A DNA stretch of 64,000 nucleotides from Acidisarcina sp963790505 (GTDB lineage: Bacteria > Acidobacteriota > Terriglobia > Terriglobales > Acidobacteriaceae), in assembly GCA_963790505.1 (NCBI GenBank), contig CAWBOT010000005.1:62001-126000 (forward strand), given 5' to 3'. A model generated the notes under the pieces. The model was given only the letters and a program-made list of their open reading frames with translations, was not told where the DNA came from and made no database searches. Made by a program: the position numbers and the translations under genes. Each line of letters starts with the position of its first letter. The first letter of the stretch is position 1. This document shows, piece after piece, positions 62,705-64,000 of the stretch.

Positions 62705-63880
62705 ATGGCAGGTCATAAAAGTCGATTGAGGGTCGCAAGGCGCCTGGATGAGGTCGGTTTCTCCGACATCGTCACAGTTCGCAACCGGGTCATGGAGCTG
62801 CGTGCCGCCGGCGAGACTGTGCACGGGTTTCACGGCGGCGAGCCTTTCTTTGAAACTCCGGATGCGGTGAAGTATGCGATGACCCGCGCGCTGGTCGAAA
62901 ACAAAACCAGGTATGCGCCATCTTCCGGTATCGAACAGCTTCGCGCTGCTCTGGCGCGGAAGCTGACCGACAAGAATGGCATTCCCTCGGGGATCGACGA
63001 CGTGCTGATAACCAGCGGCGGCGCACACGCGCTCTATGTCGCGTTTCAGGCGGTGCTGGACCCCGGCGACGACGTCTTGCTTTTCTCACCCTTCTGGACC
63101 CCTATCCGGGAGATGATCAACGGCGCGCAGGCGCGGCCATTGCTTGTGCCGACCGCTACCGCTCGACGGAATGGCCTGACCGCAACGCTTGAGAAGATGA
63201 CGACTACCCACACCCGCGCGATCTACTACAACACGCCTCAGAATCCCGCAGGCACCGTTTTTACCAGGGAGGAAGCAGAGGAAGTTGCGGCCTTCGCGAA
63301 GAAATACGATCTCATCGTGATTGCCGACGAGGCCTATGAAGACCTGGTCTATGAGGGTGGCCACTTTTCCATCGCGTCCCTGCCGGGAATGACCGAGCGG
63401 ACGATCACTGCATTCACATTCTCAAAGAGCTACGGCATGACTGGCTGGAGGGTCGGCTACGTGACGGCGCGGGAGCCCTTCATGACTGGACTGCGGAAGC
63501 TGGTTCTTTACTCGGTCAACGGAGTTTCAACGCCCTCACAATGGGCGGCCCTTGAAGCACTGGCTCTGCCGGAAGAGGATTTCGCGAAACGCCGCGAGGA
63601 ATATCGCAAACGGCGTGACCTGCTGGTCGCCGGCCTGAATGACCTGGGATTGGAATGCGAGATCCCGGCGGGCGCCTTTTATGCTTTTCCGAGCGCCCGA
63701 TCGATTCACAAGGAGAGCCGCAAGGCTGCCGCGATCCTCTTGGAAAAGGCGCATGTCGCGACGATTCCCGGCGTGGTCTTTGGAGCCCAGGGAGAGGGGC
63801 ATCTCCGCTTCGGATATGCGACGTCATTGCCATCCATTGAGGACGGGCTGAAGGCGCTGCGGCGCTTCCTGAAAGCCTGA
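62705..63880 (+). CDS. Class I/II aminotransferase (aspartate-like)
   Basis: 391 residues, PLP-dependent fold type I. TPQNPAGTVFTREE, IADEAYEDLVYEG and FSKSYGMTGWRVGY (lysine in SKSYGMTGWR) are the key motifs, and GAFYAFPSA near the C-terminus. Resembles subgroup I-gamma aspartate aminotransferases. The exact amino acid cannot be told. Starts MAGHKSRLRVARRLDEV; the ATG is at GATAG-ATG. Not part of the his operon by spacing (330 bp). Confidence 0.92.
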   Translation: MAGHKSRLRVARRLDEVGFSDIVTVRNRVMELRAAGETVHGFHGGEPFFETPDAVKYAMTRALVENKTRYAPSSGIEQLRAALARKLTDKNGIPSGIDDVLITSGGAHALYVAFQAVLDPGDDVLLFSPFWTPIREMINGAQARPLLVPTATARRNGLTATLEKMTTTHTRAIYYNTPQNPAGTVFTREEAEEVAAFAKKYDLIVIADEAYEDLVYEGGHFSIASLPGMTERTITAFTFSKSYGMTGWRVGYVTAREPFMTGLRKLVLYSVNGVSTPSQWAALEALALPEEDFAKRREEYRKRRDLLVAGLNDLGLECEIPAGAFYAFPSARSIHKESRKAAAILLEKAHVATIPGVVFGAQGEGHLRFGYATSLPSIEDGLKALRRFLKA

Positions 63881-63976
63881 CTTGTCGAGCAACCGGGACG
63901 TTTTTCTCTTGAAAAAAAACGAAATGCGCCTTGCACCGATCGTCCCGCGTCTAGAGCAGATATGGATAATAGAAGT

Positions 63977-64000
63977 ATGCGTCGAATCTTTTCTGCTGCC
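63977..64000 (+). CDS. Possible start of a gene cut by window end
   Basis: ATG followed by CGTCGAATCTTTTCTGCTGCC (MRRIFSAA) opens a frame to the edge. TATGGATAAT-like sequence lies upstream. Too short to judge. Confidence 0.25.

Overview
The window looks like a chromosomal segment of an acidobacterium, probably family Acidobacteriaceae. The grounds are high GC (about 60% by eye), a hopanoid operon built around squalene-hopene cyclase and HpnH, two-gene MetH, Uma2-family proteins, and two families of hairpin-forming intergenic repeats of a kind I associate with that family. The organism call is inference from gene content and has not been tested by a search.

Layout. 1-9947 (minus) is a hopanoid operon read ispH-shc-hpnH-unknown-hpnA-hpnG-two zinc alcohol dehydrogenases-hpnC, with hpnC cut by the window edge. 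9982-14747 holds two Uma2 proteins, recN, a DinB-like protein, a small membrane protein and a HigA-like regulator. 15030-17988 is a translation block, rplM-rpsI-rpsB-tsf. 17989-20094 is an accessory patch: a diverged second copy of the tsf 3' end flanks an HTH gene and an unknown gene, and a nuclease-like gene follows. 20095-24301 contains decayed and small genes, a GDSL hydrolase, a TIM-barrel protein and a bactofilin. 24665-44787 is mostly housekeeping and metabolic genes: RNase R, SDR, DHH protein, GH130-like, QueG, CspA, BrkB family, a PP2C/SpoIIE phosphatase, RpiA, an S9 peptidase, a nickel/cobalt transporter, split MetH and an alkyltransferase-like protein. 44897-47879 is a small genomic island at a tRNA-Val(GAC) gene, bounded by a 49-bp direct repeat and lacking an integrase. 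48133-55248 carries a phosphatidyltransferase and a full ISC iron-sulfur operon (rrf2/iscR-like, iscS, iscU, iscA, hscB, hscA, fdx, iscX). 55796-62374 is a histidine operon, hisI-G-D-C-B-H-F-A, preceded by a His-rich leader peptide and a terminator/antiterminator pair. An aminotransferase gene closes the window.

The main discoveries are the his attenuator (seven His codons, an 11-bp terminator stem, and an upstream 11-nt strand that can pair with the stem's 5' arm), the tRNA-Val island carrying two membrane-anchored coiled-coil proteins of matching architecture, and the tsf-flanked cassette. The hopanoid operon also holds two dehydrogenases that are candidates for a reduction step after HpnG.

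A caution applies throughout. Many conserved genes (hpnA, hpnG, one dehydrogenase, rnr, both metH halves, hisG and probably hisI) are broken by single-base shifts, often at short homopolymers, while neighbouring long genes are intact. Sequencing or assembly error is the likeliest cause, so these frameshifts should not be read as gene loss without raw-read evidence.
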